64,000 bases of DNA from Actinomycetota bacterium (GTDB lineage Bacteria; Actinomycetota; Actinomycetes; JACCUZ01): the NCBI GenBank assembly GCA_030841035.1, contig JAVEDI010000055.1, forward strand, positions 1 through 64,000, in the 5' to 3' direction. The stretch's first letter is position 1. Each line of letters begins with the position of its first letter. The notes below the pieces were generated by a model. The model saw only the letters and a program-made list of their open reading frames with translations, was not told where the DNA came from and made no database searches. Made by a program: the position numbers and the translations under genes. Positions 1 to 8,031 of this stretch are shown piece by piece.

Positions 1-42
1 CTCGCCCTGATCGACCAGTTGCGCGACGGGGCCTACGTCTGA
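1..42 (+). CDS. C-terminal fragment of an unidentified protein
   Basis: Frame 1 is open from the window edge and ends at TGA 40-42, giving the last 13 residues LALIDQLRDGAYV. This is too short to assign a family. The next reading frame starts 4 bases later (GTG 47), so the two were probably co-transcribed. Since the downstream gene is a RES-toxin remnant, this could be the tail of its partner antitoxin, but nothing in the 13 residues proves that. Confidence 0.5.
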   Translation, partial: LALIDQLRDGAYV

Positions 43-46
43 GGCC

Positions 47-323
47 GTGGCAATTCACGATCCGGACCTGTTGGATGCCATCGAAAGTCTCGGCGTCGAG
101 GTCCTCGAGGATGTCAGCGTCTGGCGACACATGTTCAACGAATATCCGCCTGAGCTGTCCAACACGCGCAGGGCGCGATGGAACCCGGCGGGGTTGGCTC
201 GTTGGTTACGACGCGCTCATCGTGCCGAGCGTCCGTGCAGATGGAGCCAACATCGTGATCTTCGTAAATGAGGTGGCAGCCGATGCCGTCTTCGAGCGAG
301 TGAACGTGGAACAGATCGCGTAG
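47..323 (+). pseudogene. Decayed RES-domain (NAD-degrading toxin-like) gene
   Basis: GTG 47 opens a frame whose first ~50 codons contain WRHMFNEYPPEL and ARWNPAG, the N-terminal signature of RES-domain proteins (toxins that consume NAD+ in known toxin-antitoxin pairs). The expected middle of the domain is missing. From about position 204 a different frame resumes with GYDALIVPSVRADGAN, the pattern of the RES C-terminal half, and ends at TAG 321-323. The simplest reading is an internal deletion of roughly 80-100 codons that also shifted the frame, joined near 190-204. Neither frame alone encodes a complete domain, so this is a dead remnant. The family call rests on motif memory, not a search. 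Confidence 0.65.
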
Positions 324-398
324 GGGGACATGCAGTCGGCAGCCAGCCGGAGGAGCATGGTCCAGTCGCGCGAGTCGTCGTCTGCCACCACCCATCGG

Positions 399-1067
399 TC
401 ACTGAAGAACAGCTGGTGAGCCCGTGCGTCGTGCTCCGGCCACGCCGTGGGCGTACGCCGTGAACTGCTCGGTGGTCATCGTCTGGCCGAACTGATAGCG
501 GAACCGGGCGAGGGCGAAGGCGTGTGCCTCCTGGGCCGAGAACCCGTCGAAAGGCTGGGACGCGCACGCGTCCTCGAGGACGACCACCTTGATGCCGGCC
601 ATACTGAGGCCGTCGGAGGTGGTCCCCACGCAGATCGGCGTCGTCAGGCCACCCATGACGACGGTGTCCCAACCGTGGTCGGCGAGGATCTCGAGCAGGT
701 TCCCGGCCACCACCGCGGAGAAGCCCGTCTTGCGCATCACGAGGTCCTCGGGCTCGACCACGTCGGGGTAGAACTCGGCGTTGTCGCGCCCGGACATCAA
801 GGGATGGTTGGCCACAACCTCGGCAATCGGCTGACCGTCGGCACCCGGGAAGTCGCTCGGATAGTAGATCTCCCGGCACATCACTACCCGGCCCCCGGCG
901 CGACGCCAGCTGGCAGCGGCGTCACGAAAGTGGGCGACGGCCGAGGACGCATCTGGCGTGTGTTCCCACGCACTGTCACCGAAGCCCCGCTGGAAGTCGA
1001 CGCCGAGCAGGACAGTGTGGTCCGGGCTCAGGTCGTACGGCGGCTGGACACGTGGGTTGCTTCCCAT
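399..1067 (-). CDS. Isochorismatase-family cysteine hydrolase
   Basis: A 222-residue protein of the isochorismatase-like hydrolase superfamily (amide or ether hydrolysis by a Cys nucleophile). The catalytic triad is visible: D24 in LGVDFQRGF, K113 in MRKTGFS and C146 in GGLTTPICVGTT, with the cis-peptide TTP just before the Cys. Substrate cannot be deduced; nicotinamidase, N-carbamoyl amidase and true isochorismatase share this fold. The ATG is preceded by AGGAG in the mRNA. It overlaps the 3' end of the upstream IclR gene by 40 bases, so the two are co-transcribed. Cytosolic, no signal peptide. Confidence 0.85.
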   Translation of the reverse strand: MGSNPRVQPPYDLSPDHTVLLGVDFQRGFGDSAWEHTPDASSAVAHFRDAAASWRRAGGRVVMCREIYYPSDFPGADGQPIAEVVANHPLMSGRDNAEFYPDVVEPEDLVMRKTGFSAVVAGNLLEILADHGWDTVVMGGLTTPICVGTTSDGLSMAGIKVVVLEDACASQPFDGFSAQEAHAFALARFRYQFGQTMTTEQFTAYAHGVAGARRTGSPAVLQ

Positions 1068-1891
1068 CCGGGCTCCTCTGCGCGGTGACTGGTGGTGACC
1101 GGGTCAGGTAACTCTCTCGCAGCCTCACTTCGTCCAGCCGGCCGCGGCAGCCAGGCCTGGGCGCCGAGCTCCCGGGAAAGGGCGCGCGCTGTCTCGCGGA
1201 CCGTCTCACGTGCTGCGTGGTGTGCGAGGTCGCCCCCGGACTGGATGACCACACCGATGGCGCCGACGACCTCGCCGGAGGAGTCGAAGACGGGGCTCGC
1301 CAGGGCGCTCTCACCGATCACGGCTTCATCCGCTTCGGCGGCAAGGCCGTTGGCTCGCACCTCGTCCAGCTGGTCGCGCAGGTCGTCGGGCGACGTGATC
1401 GTCTCACCCGTCATGCTGCGCATCCCGCCGGAGGTCAGGACGCGCTTCTCCTCGGCGGGCAGAAAGGCGAGCATGGCCTTTCCGAGAGCGCTCGCGTGCA
1501 CGGGGATGACGATGCCGACCTCGGGCATCTGCCGGCTCCCGTCGGGGCGCGGCTCGTGGTGGATGATCACGACGTCGTCGATGAGCAGCACGCCGGTGCG
1601 CACCGCCAACCCGGTGCGCCGAGCCAGATCCTCGGCCCAGGGGATGCTCTTGGACCGCAGCTCGAGGGTGTCCAGGTACACGTTGCCCAGCCGCAGGACC
1701 GCCGGGCCGAGCTGATAGCGGCTGGACCCTCGCTCCTGCACGACCATCCCGTGCTCGACGAGCGTGCGAACGATGCCGTGGGTGGTCGACGGGGCAAGCT
1801 CCAGTCGGGCAGCCAGTTCCGACAGGCTCATCCGGCGGGCGCCCTGCAACGCCGTCAGCACGCGGATAGCGCGATCGACGGACTGGATCAA
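1028..1891 (-). CDS. IclR-family transcriptional regulator (GylR-like)
   Basis: A 287-residue regulator. An N-terminal winged helix-turn-helix (residues 1-60, MSLSELAARLELAPSTTHGIVRTL) is followed by the IclR effector-binding domain (about 80-250, ending DSSGEVVGAIGV). It starts with TTG 1891 behind GGAGG. It is divergent from glpF-dhaKL-dhaM, and IclR proteins (GylR in Streptomyces) classically control glycerol operons, so this operon is the likely target. The operator-like dyads at 1968-1995 lie between the two transcription units. The C-terminal ~35 residues are low-complexity and beyond the usual domain. The effector is unknown; glycerol-3-phosphate or dihydroxyacetone are reasonable guesses. 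Confidence 0.88.
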   Translation of the reverse strand: MIQSVDRAIRVLTALQGARRMSLSELAARLELAPSTTHGIVRTLVEHGMVVQERGSSRYQLGPAVLRLGNVYLDTLELRSKSIPWAEDLARRTGLAVRTGVLLIDDVVIIHHEPRPDGSRQMPEVGIVIPVHASALGKAMLAFLPAEEKRVLTSGGMRSMTGETITSPDDLRDQLDEVRANGLAAEADEAVIGESALASPVFDSSGEVVGAIGVVIQSGGDLAHHAARETVRETARALSRELGAQAWLPRPAGRSEAARELPDPVTTSHRAEEPGWEATHVSSRRTT

Positions 1892-1967
1892 CGTCGTCCC
1901 CTCCCACTGTGACGAATTTCACGAAAACTCTTGCGCAGTAGTGAATCACGGGCGTAGCCTCCGCGTC

Positions 1968-1995
1968 ACATTCGACTATATCGAATGTTATTCGA
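1968..1995. promoter_or_regulatory. Overlapping palindromes, candidate IclR operator of the glpF-dha operon
   Basis: ACATTCGA (1968-1975) and TCGAATGT (1981-1988) form a perfect 8-bp inverted repeat with a 5-nt spacer. TCGAAT (1981-1986) and ATTCGA (1990-1995) form a second perfect repeat with a 3-nt spacer. Three half-sites of the same hexamer therefore sit 22-49 bases before the glpF start and about 80-105 bases before the IclR start. The stretch is AT-richer than its surroundings and probably overlaps the glpF promoter. Confidence 0.7.
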
Positions 1996-2016
1996 GACGG
2001 ACGGAAGGGGCACGGC

Positions 2017-2802
2017 ATGCTTGATGAGACCACCCTGGTCCAGCGGTTGGGTGCGGAGGCCATCGGGACGGCGTTCTTGGTGTTCATCGGTGTCGGGTCG
2101 GTGCCCGCCACTCTGATCGTCAACGGCAAGGCGCCGTTCACGATGGCCGACCTCGGGATGATCTCCCTGGCGTTCGGCACCATCGTCGTGGCCACCGTCT
2201 ACGCCCTCGGGCACATCGGCGGCAACCACATCAACCCGGCGGTCACCGTCGGCCTGGCCGCCTCGGGCAAGTTCCCCTGGTCGCAGGTCCCGGCCTACCT
2301 CGGCGCACAGGTGCTCGGCGCCGTCGTCGGTGCTGCGGCCATCATCGGCGTGCTCGGGATGAAGGCCAGCGACGTCGGCCTCGGTGTCGCATCGTACGGC
2401 GACGTCAGCTGGGCGCAGGCGTTCACCGCCGAGTTCGTCGGCACCTTCATCCTGGTCTTCACCATCTTCGGCGTCATCCACCGCAAGGCAGCTGCTGGCT
2501 TCGCCGGCGTGGCGATCGGTCTGGTGGTCTTCGCGGCCATCATCCCGGTGGCGCCCACCACCGGCGCATCGATCAACCCCGCTCGTACGGTCGGCCCGAT
2601 GCTCGTCCAGCAGATTGCCGGCGGTGCGGTGAAGTGGGGCCAGCTGCCGGTCTACCTCAGCGCCGAGCTCCTCGCGGGCGTCGCCGCAGCGTTGCTGTTC
2701 GGCCTGCTCTCGCGCACCCCGGCCGATCACCACACGGCGGGCCCCGGCGTGGACCTCGGTGATCCCGAGACGGGAGACGTGCGCCAAACCAGCAGCGTCT
2801 GA
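2017..2802 (+). CDS. glpF: Glycerol/small-polyol facilitator, MIP family
   Basis: A 261-residue aquaglyceroporin with six membrane segments and the two half-helix NPA boxes, NPAVT at 73-77 and NPART at 187-191, the latter carrying the selectivity-filter Arg. It should pass glycerol or dihydroxyacetone across the membrane. It is first in a + strand operon with dhaK, dhaL and the PTS fusion, so its physiological cargo is probably dihydroxyacetone or glycerol feeding that kinase. No glycerol kinase or glycerol dehydrogenase gene is present nearby. Preceded by GGAAGGGG. Likely controlled by the divergent IclR regulator. Confidence 0.93.
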   Translation: MLDETTLVQRLGAEAIGTAFLVFIGVGSVPATLIVNGKAPFTMADLGMISLAFGTIVVATVYALGHIGGNHINPAVTVGLAASGKFPWSQVPAYLGAQVLGAVVGAAAIIGVLGMKASDVGLGVASYGDVSWAQAFTAEFVGTFILVFTIFGVIHRKAAAGFAGVAIGLVVFAAIIPVAPTTGASINPARTVGPMLVQQIAGGAVKWGQLPVYLSAELLAGVAAALLFGLLSRTPADHHTAGPGVDLGDPETGDVRQTSSV

Positions 2803-2838
2803 TCCGCAGCAGACTCCAACCCGGAGAAGGGGAAGCTC

Positions 2839-3840
2839 ATGAAAAAGTTGATCAACGACCCGAACGATGTCGTTGCCGAGGCTCTGCTCGGTATCGAGGC
2901 GGCGCATCCCGATCTGCAGGTCGACCACCACAACAAGATCATCTACCGCTCGGACACACCGAAGAGGGGCAAGGTCGGCATCATCTCCGGCGGCGGCTCC
3001 GGCCACGAACCGCTCCACGGCGGCTTCGTCGGGCTGGGCATGCTCGACGCCGCGTGCGCAGGCGAGGTGTTCACCTCCCCGGTGCCGGACCAGATGCTGG
3101 CGGCCACCAAGCTGGTGGACGGCGGGGCCGGTGTCCTGCACGTCGTGAAGAACTACACGGGCGACGTGATGAACTTCGAGATGTCGGCCGAGCTCGCGTC
3201 GGCGGAGACCGGCGCCCGGGTCCTGTCCGTGGTCACCGACGACGACGTCGCCGTTCAGGACAGCACCTGGACCGCCGGACGCCGCGGAGTCGGGGTCACG
3301 GTGCTGCTCGAGAAGATCGCCGGCGCAGCGGCCGAGCAGGGCCGCGACCTGGACCAGGTCGCGCAGATCGCGCGGACCGTCAACGCGAATGGCCGCAGCA
3401 TGGGGGTGGCCCTCACCTCGTGCACGGTTCCCGCCGCGGGCAAGCCGACGTTCGACCTCGGTGAGGACGAGATGGAGCTCGGCGTGGGCATCCACGGCGA
3501 GCCGGGACGGCAGCGACTGCCCCTCGCGCCGGCGAAGGAGATCGCATCGCTGCTGGTCGAGCCGATCCTGACGGACCTGCCGTTCTCCTCCGGTGACGCG
3601 GTCATCGCCTTCGTCAACGGGCTCGGCGGTACCCCGCTGATCGAGCTCTACGTGATGTACAACGAGGTGAACAAGATCCTCGCCGGGCGCGGCGTCCGGG
3701 TCGCCCGATCCCTCGTGGGGTCCTACATCACGTCGCTGGACATGGCGGGCTCGTCGATCACCCTGCTCAAGGTCGACGACGAGCTGCTCTCGCTCTGGGA
3801 CGCTCCTGTCAGGACTCCAGCTCTGAGATGGGGAATCTGA
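2839..3840 (+). CDS. dhaK: PTS-dependent dihydroxyacetone kinase, substrate-binding subunit DhaK
   Basis: A 333-residue DhaK. GGGSGHEP at 51-58 forms the substrate loop, and H219 in VGIHGEPG is the His that binds dihydroxyacetone covalently as a hemiaminal. The length matches the family. It works with DhaL (ADP-bearing) and a DhaM phosphoryl donor to make dihydroxyacetone phosphate from PEP. The ATG lies behind GGAGAAGGGG, 36 bases after glpF, and dhaL follows after only 3 bases. The last ~10 residues (TPALRWGI) look slightly atypical for the family end. Confidence 0.95.
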   Translation: MKKLINDPNDVVAEALLGIEAAHPDLQVDHHNKIIYRSDTPKRGKVGIISGGGSGHEPLHGGFVGLGMLDAACAGEVFTSPVPDQMLAATKLVDGGAGVLHVVKNYTGDVMNFEMSAELASAETGARVLSVVTDDDVAVQDSTWTAGRRGVGVTVLLEKIAGAAAEQGRDLDQVAQIARTVNANGRSMGVALTSCTVPAAGKPTFDLGEDEMELGVGIHGEPGRQRLPLAPAKEIASLLVEPILTDLPFSSGDAVIAFVNGLGGTPLIELYVMYNEVNKILAGRGVRVARSLVGSYITSLDMAGSSITLLKVDDELLSLWDAPVRTPALRWGI

Positions 3841-3843
3841 CAC

Positions 3844-4479
3844 ATGGACGAGAACGTGACCACGGCGGTCCTCGAGGAGTGGGTGCGCACGTTCGCCACC
3901 TTGATCGAACAGAACCGCGACTACCTGACGGAGCTCGACGCAGCCATCGGCGACGCCGACCACGGGTCGAACATGGACAGGGGTATGAAGGCCGCCGTGG
4001 CCGCGTTGGACGACGCCGCTCTGACAACTGCCGGTGCCCTGTTCACCAAGGTGGGCATGACCTTGGTCTCGACGGTCGGCGGTGCCAGCGGCCCGCTGTT
4101 CGGGACGTTCTTCCTCCGGATGGGGGCCTCGTTCGGTGACTCGGACACCGCGTCCCCGCGCGACTTCGCGGCCGCGCTGCGCGCGGGGCTCGGCGGCGTG
4201 GTGGCGCGCGGCAAGGCGGAACCGGGCGACAAGACGATGTACGACGCGCTTGCGCCGGCCGTCGATGCCCTGGACCTGGCTCTCGAGGCGCAGTCGCAGC
4301 TGGCCACCGGGCTCAAGGCCGCGAGGGACGCGGCCGCAACCGGGCGGGACGCGACCACGCCGATGCTGGCACGCAAGGGCCGGGCCAGCTATCTGGGCGA
4401 GCGGAGCGTCGGACATCAGGATCCGGGGGCGACGACCGTCGCGCTGCTGCTCGAGGCGGCCACCGAGTCGTCGTTCTGA
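3844..4479 (+). CDS. dhaL: Dihydroxyacetone kinase, ADP-binding subunit DhaL
   Basis: A 211-residue DhaL subunit. GDADHGSNMDRG (36-47) supplies the acidic residues that hold the Mg-ADP cofactor. TVGGASGPLFGTFF and the C-terminal GRASYLGERSVGHQDPGA are family signatures. In PTS-type kinases the bound ADP is rephosphorylated in place by DhaM and passed to dihydroxyacetone on DhaK. Directly downstream of dhaK and 95 bases before the DhaM-Enzyme I fusion, so all three proteins of the kinase are encoded together. Confidence 0.95.
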   Translation: MDENVTTAVLEEWVRTFATLIEQNRDYLTELDAAIGDADHGSNMDRGMKAAVAALDDAALTTAGALFTKVGMTLVSTVGGASGPLFGTFFLRMGASFGDSDTASPRDFAAALRAGLGGVVARGKAEPGDKTMYDALAPAVDALDLALEAQSQLATGLKAARDAAATGRDATTPMLARKGRASYLGERSVGHQDPGATTVALLLEAATESSF

Positions 4480-4498
4480 GCGTCCACCACATCGAAGC

Positions 4499-4530
4499 GC
4501 CATCGACCTGACCAGCCATCGACCTGACCA
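4499..4530. repeat. 16-bp tandem duplication in the dhaL-dhaM spacer
   Basis: GCCATCGACCTGACCA occurs twice head to tail (4499-4514, 4515-4530) and a partial third copy (GCCAGCGACC) follows. It lies in the 95-bp spacer between dhaL and the PTS fusion. No function is evident; it probably arose by slippage. Confidence 0.8.
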
Positions 4531-4574
4531 GCCAGCGACCGTGACGACCAACCAGACAGTGAAGGGCAGCAGAC

Positions 4575-7088
4575 ATGACCGACGGACAGGCTGATCCCGC
4601 GGCCGCTCCCGGCGCTGGTGGTCACAACGTCGGGCTGGTCGTCGTCTCCCACAGCCGCGTGCTGGCCCGAGCCGCGGTCGCCCTGGCCGCGGAAATGTTG
4701 CACGGCCGACCGGTGCGCATCGAGGTGGCTGCGGGCCTCGACGACACGACGTTCGGGACCGACGCTGTGCGCATCAAGGAGGCGGTGGAGCGCGCCGACA
4801 ACCCGTCCGGCGTCGTCGTACTCATGGATCTCGGCAGCGCGGTGCTCAGCGCCGAGCTGGCGCTCGACCTGATCGCGGACCCTTCGATCCGCGACCGGGT
4901 GACGCTCTCCCCGGCACCCATCGTCGAGGGCCTCATCGTCGCGGCCGTCGCGGCCGCCGGAGGGGCAAGCAGCGCGGAGGTCGCGGCGGAAGCCCGGGGG
5001 GCACTGCTGGGAAAGGCCGCCCAGCTCTCGCCGCGCCCCGGGCCTGGCGGACCGGAACCGGGCCTCGTCCCCGCTGAGGAGATCGTCGGCGTCTTCACCG
5101 TCGAGAACCTGCACGGGCTCCATGCACGGCCGGCTGCCCGGCTGGTCAGCGAGGTGAGCGGGCTCGACGCCTCCGTGCAGCTGCGCAACCTGACCAACGG
5201 CGCCGGGCCCGTGCCGGCCGCAAGCCTGAGCCGGGTCGCGACCCTGGCCGCCCTGCTCGGTCACGAGGTGGAAGTGCGCGCCTCGGGGCCACAGGCCCAC
5301 GAGGCGGTTGAGCACCTGCTGACCCTGGCCAAGCGCCGGTTCGACGAACCCGGCGACACGACCACCCACGAGCAGGCTGCCGGCTCGCCGGGGTCGGTGC
5401 ACGGGCCGCTACCGGCCTCGCCCGGGATCGGGTACGGGCCCGCTCGCCGGCTGACTCCCGCGCCCTTGGCACCGGACAGCACAGCCGTGGGCGAGCCCTC
5501 AGCAGAGTGGCGTCGCATCGTGGAGTCCGTTGCCGCCGTACGTCGCGAGATCGAGCACGTCCGCGTCCTCACCTCCCGCGAGCTCGGGGCCCAGGAGGCG
5601 AGCATCTTCGACGCGCACCTGTCCCTGCTGGGCGATACGGAGATGCTGGCCGACGTGAAGGCCCGCATCGGCGCCGGCGCGGGCGCGGTTGCCGCCTGGG
5701 CGGGCTGCCTCGCCGATGTCGAACGGCTGTGGGCGAGCCTGCCTGACCTGTACCTGCGCGAGCGAGCCGAGGACGTGCGTGCCGTCAGCGAGCAGGTGCT
5801 GCGCGCCCTGACCGGGGAACCCACCCAGCACACCTCGGCGAGCGGGGTCCTCATCGCTCGCGACCTGACACCCGCCGAAGCAGCAGCGCTGGACACGGAC
5901 GTCGTGACCGGGGTGGTGCTCGCCCAGGGCAGCCCCACGTCTCACGCGGCGATCCTCGCGCGGGCGCGCGACATCCCCATGGTGGTGGCCGCGGGCCGCG
6001 ACGTGCTGAACGTCCCCGAGGGGACAACCGTCGTCCTCGACGGCACGACCGGGGAGCTGCACGTCGACCCGTCGCCGGAGCTCCTGCAACAGTTCGGGCA
6101 CCGGGCCGGCGAGCTGGCGGATCGCCGCAGGCAGCAGCTCGCGGCCGCTGAGCAGCCGGCCGTCTCCCTCGACGGGACGTCGTTCGCTGTGGCGGCCAAC
6201 ATCGGCTCCGGGGCCGACGCACGAACCGCGTTCGCCGCGGGTGCGGACGGAGCAGGACTGGTGCGCACCGAGTTCCTGTTCCTCGGTCGCAGCATCGCGC
6301 CACGACTCGACGAGCAGCGGGCGTACTACGAGGCGATCGCCGAAGCCATGTCAGGGCGGCGGATCACGCTGCGGACGCTCGACGTCGGGGGTGACAAACC
6401 CCTGCCGTACCTGCCGATGCCCGCCGAAGCGAACCCGTTCCTCGGCCGCCGCGGGATCCGGCTCAGCCTCGACCACCGGGACCTGCTGCGCGACCAGCTG
6501 GTGGCTGTTTGCGAGACGGCACGAGGCTTTCCGACCAGCGTGATGTTCCCGATGGTCGCGACGCTGGGTGAGCTGCTCGAGGCCCGCCAGGTCCTGGCCG
6601 ACGCGGCCGGACCGGCGGGACTGCCCGACGGCCTGAAGGTCGGCATGATGGTCGAGGTCCCCGCCGCGGCGTTGAAGATCGAGACGTTCCTGCCGCACCT
6701 GGACTTCGTCAGCATCGGCACCAACGATCTGACGCAGTACACGCTCGCCGCCGAGCGGGGCAACGGATCCGTGGCGGTCCTGTCCGACGCCCTCGACCCG
6801 GGTGTCCTCCTGCTCATCGACCGGGTCTGCCGGGCCGCTGCCCGGGATCGGGTAGACGTGGCGGTGTGCGGCGAGGCCGCCTCCGACGAGCTCGCCATCC
6901 CCGTGCTGGTCGGGCTGGGGGTCCGAGAGCTCAGCGTCTCCCCCTCTGCGGTGCCTCGCGTCAAGGAGACGATCAGGCAGCTCGACACGAGGCGATGCAG
7001 GCCCCTGGCGCAGCAGGCGCTCACCCTGGCGGGAGCCGACGACGTGCGCAAGCTCGTGCTCGCGATGGGCTCGGAGGCAACCGGCTGA
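4575..7088 (+). CDS. dhaM: DhaM-HPr-Enzyme I fusion, PEP phosphoryl donor for dihydroxyacetone kinase
   Basis: An 837-residue multidomain PTS protein. Domain 1 (about 18-145) is a DhaM/EIIA-mannose-type domain with H26 in VVVSHS. Domain 2 (about 168-255) is HPr-like with H183 in GLHARPA. Domain 3 (about 280-837) is a complete Enzyme I: H457 in GSPTSHAAILAR, then the PEP-binding barrel with TLDVGGDKPLPY, NPFLGRRGIR, GTNDLTQY and the Cys region VCGEAASDELA. E. coli DhaM carries only a truncated Enzyme I, so this version should take phosphate straight from PEP without a separate ptsI/ptsH. Known fusions of this layout occur in Actinobacteria. It completes the glpF-dhaK-dhaL operon. Confidence 0.92.
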   Translation: MTDGQADPAAAPGAGGHNVGLVVVSHSRVLARAAVALAAEMLHGRPVRIEVAAGLDDTTFGTDAVRIKEAVERADNPSGVVVLMDLGSAVLSAELALDLIADPSIRDRVTLSPAPIVEGLIVAAVAAAGGASSAEVAAEARGALLGKAAQLSPRPGPGGPEPGLVPAEEIVGVFTVENLHGLHARPAARLVSEVSGLDASVQLRNLTNGAGPVPAASLSRVATLAALLGHEVEVRASGPQAHEAVEHLLTLAKRRFDEPGDTTTHEQAAGSPGSVHGPLPASPGIGYGPARRLTPAPLAPDSTAVGEPSAEWRRIVESVAAVRREIEHVRVLTSRELGAQEASIFDAHLSLLGDTEMLADVKARIGAGAGAVAAWAGCLADVERLWASLPDLYLRERAEDVRAVSEQVLRALTGEPTQHTSASGVLIARDLTPAEAAALDTDVVTGVVLAQGSPTSHAAILARARDIPMVVAAGRDVLNVPEGTTVVLDGTTGELHVDPSPELLQQFGHRAGELADRRRQQLAAAEQPAVSLDGTSFAVAANIGSGADARTAFAAGADGAGLVRTEFLFLGRSIAPRLDEQRAYYEAIAEAMSGRRITLRTLDVGGDKPLPYLPMPAEANPFLGRRGIRLSLDHRDLLRDQLVAVCETARGFPTSVMFPMVATLGELLEARQVLADAAGPAGLPDGLKVGMMVEVPAAALKIETFLPHLDFVSIGTNDLTQYTLAAERGNGSVAVLSDALDPGVLLLIDRVCRAAARDRVDVAVCGEAASDELAIPVLVGLGVRELSVSPSAVPRVKETIRQLDTRRCRPLAQQALTLAGADDVRKLVLAMGSEATG

Positions 7089-7146
7089 CCGGTCGGGGCA
7101 CCCTCAGTCCATCCCCGGCGTCGCCCGGACGGCAGGCGCTGGCGCG

Positions 7147-8031
7147 TCACGCGGCGTCGGCGAGCCCGACCTGTTTGGTCGCGGTCAGCCGACCACGGGC
7201 CGGTCCGCTGTAGGTGCCGGACGTCGGCGCGACGTCCGCGTAGTCGCGACCGGTAGCGACCGTGAGGTAGCGCGCATCGACCCGGCAGCCGTTGCACGGG
7301 TCGAGGGCGACGGCCCGGGTGATGTCGCCGTCGGCGACGAGCACCTCCACCCAGGCGTGCGTGCCGCCCTCGCCGAGCAGGTGTCCGGACACGTAGCGTG
7401 CCGGGACACCGGCCTCCCGGCAGACGGCGAGCATCACGTGCGCCTGGTCCTGGCAGACGCCGCGGCCCACGGCGAGCGCCTCGGCCGCGGTGGTGCGCGT
7501 CGACGTGACGCCGAACTCGTAGGGCAGCGCCGCATGGACCCGGGCACACACCTCCTCGGCCGTCTCGAGAGGGTCCTTGCCGTGCAGCCCACCGGCGAGC
7601 CCACGCACCGCGTCGTCGGCCGCGGTGAGCCTGGTCGGCCGAAGCCAGCGCGGATCGGCGGCCGCATCGCGGGGCAGGTCGTGGTCGCGATAGGGACCGT
7701 GGCGTTCGACGACCGCCTGGAGCCTGAACTCGACCGAGCGCCTGACCAGGGGCAGGTCAACGACGGCGACCACGTTGCCGGTGCGGTGCCGGCGGCTCAC
7801 CACCACGGCCTGTGCCGAGGAGACCGTCAGGCGGTGCAGCAGGCGCCGGGCGCTGCCGTGCCGGGCGGGCGGCACGACCACCAGCCGCTGGCGCAGCCCG
7901 AGGGCCGGCTGGTCGTAGTCGTAGCGGAAGGTCTGGCGCAGCACGTAGGTCAGCCGCTCGGCCGTCCTCACGTCGACACCCGCGGCATCGAGCAGCGGCC
8001 GGCCGAGCAGGGCCTGGACCCGCTGGCTCAC
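7147..8031 (-). CDS. Transglutaminase-like protease-fold protein
   Basis: A 294-residue protein with an N-terminal bacterial transglutaminase beta domain (LTYVLRQTFRYDYDQPALGLRQ) and a C-terminal transglutaminase core with an intact triad: Cys in GVCQDQAH, His in THAWVEV and Asp in LDPCNG. The start is set at GTG 8031, which overlaps the upstream stop as GTGA and has GAGGAGG ahead of it. It is coupled to another transglutaminase gene and divergent from ATP-grasp, alpha-E and transglutaminase genes. This gene neighbourhood is conserved in bacteria and has been proposed to make or cleave peptide-like amide bonds, but no substrate is known. Confidence 0.85.
   Translation of the reverse strand: MSQRVQALLGRPLLDAAGVDVRTAERLTYVLRQTFRYDYDQPALGLRQRLVVVPPARHGSARRLLHRLTVSSAQAVVVSRRHRTGNVVAVVDLPLVRRSVEFRLQAVVERHGPYRDHDLPRDAAADPRWLRPTRLTAADDAVRGLAGGLHGKDPLETAEEVCARVHAALPYEFGVTSTRTTAAEALAVGRGVCQDQAHVMLAVCREAGVPARYVSGHLLGEGGTHAWVEVLVADGDITRAVALDPCNGCRVDARYLTVATGRDYADVAPTSGTYSGPARGRLTATKQVGLADAA

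Noticed and set aside
1966-4551. An 861-codon open frame on the minus strand opposite glpF-dhaK-dhaL
   Set aside because: Composition is Arg/Gly/Asp/His-rich as in antisense frames of high-GC genes, and the plus-strand proteins are unmistakable.
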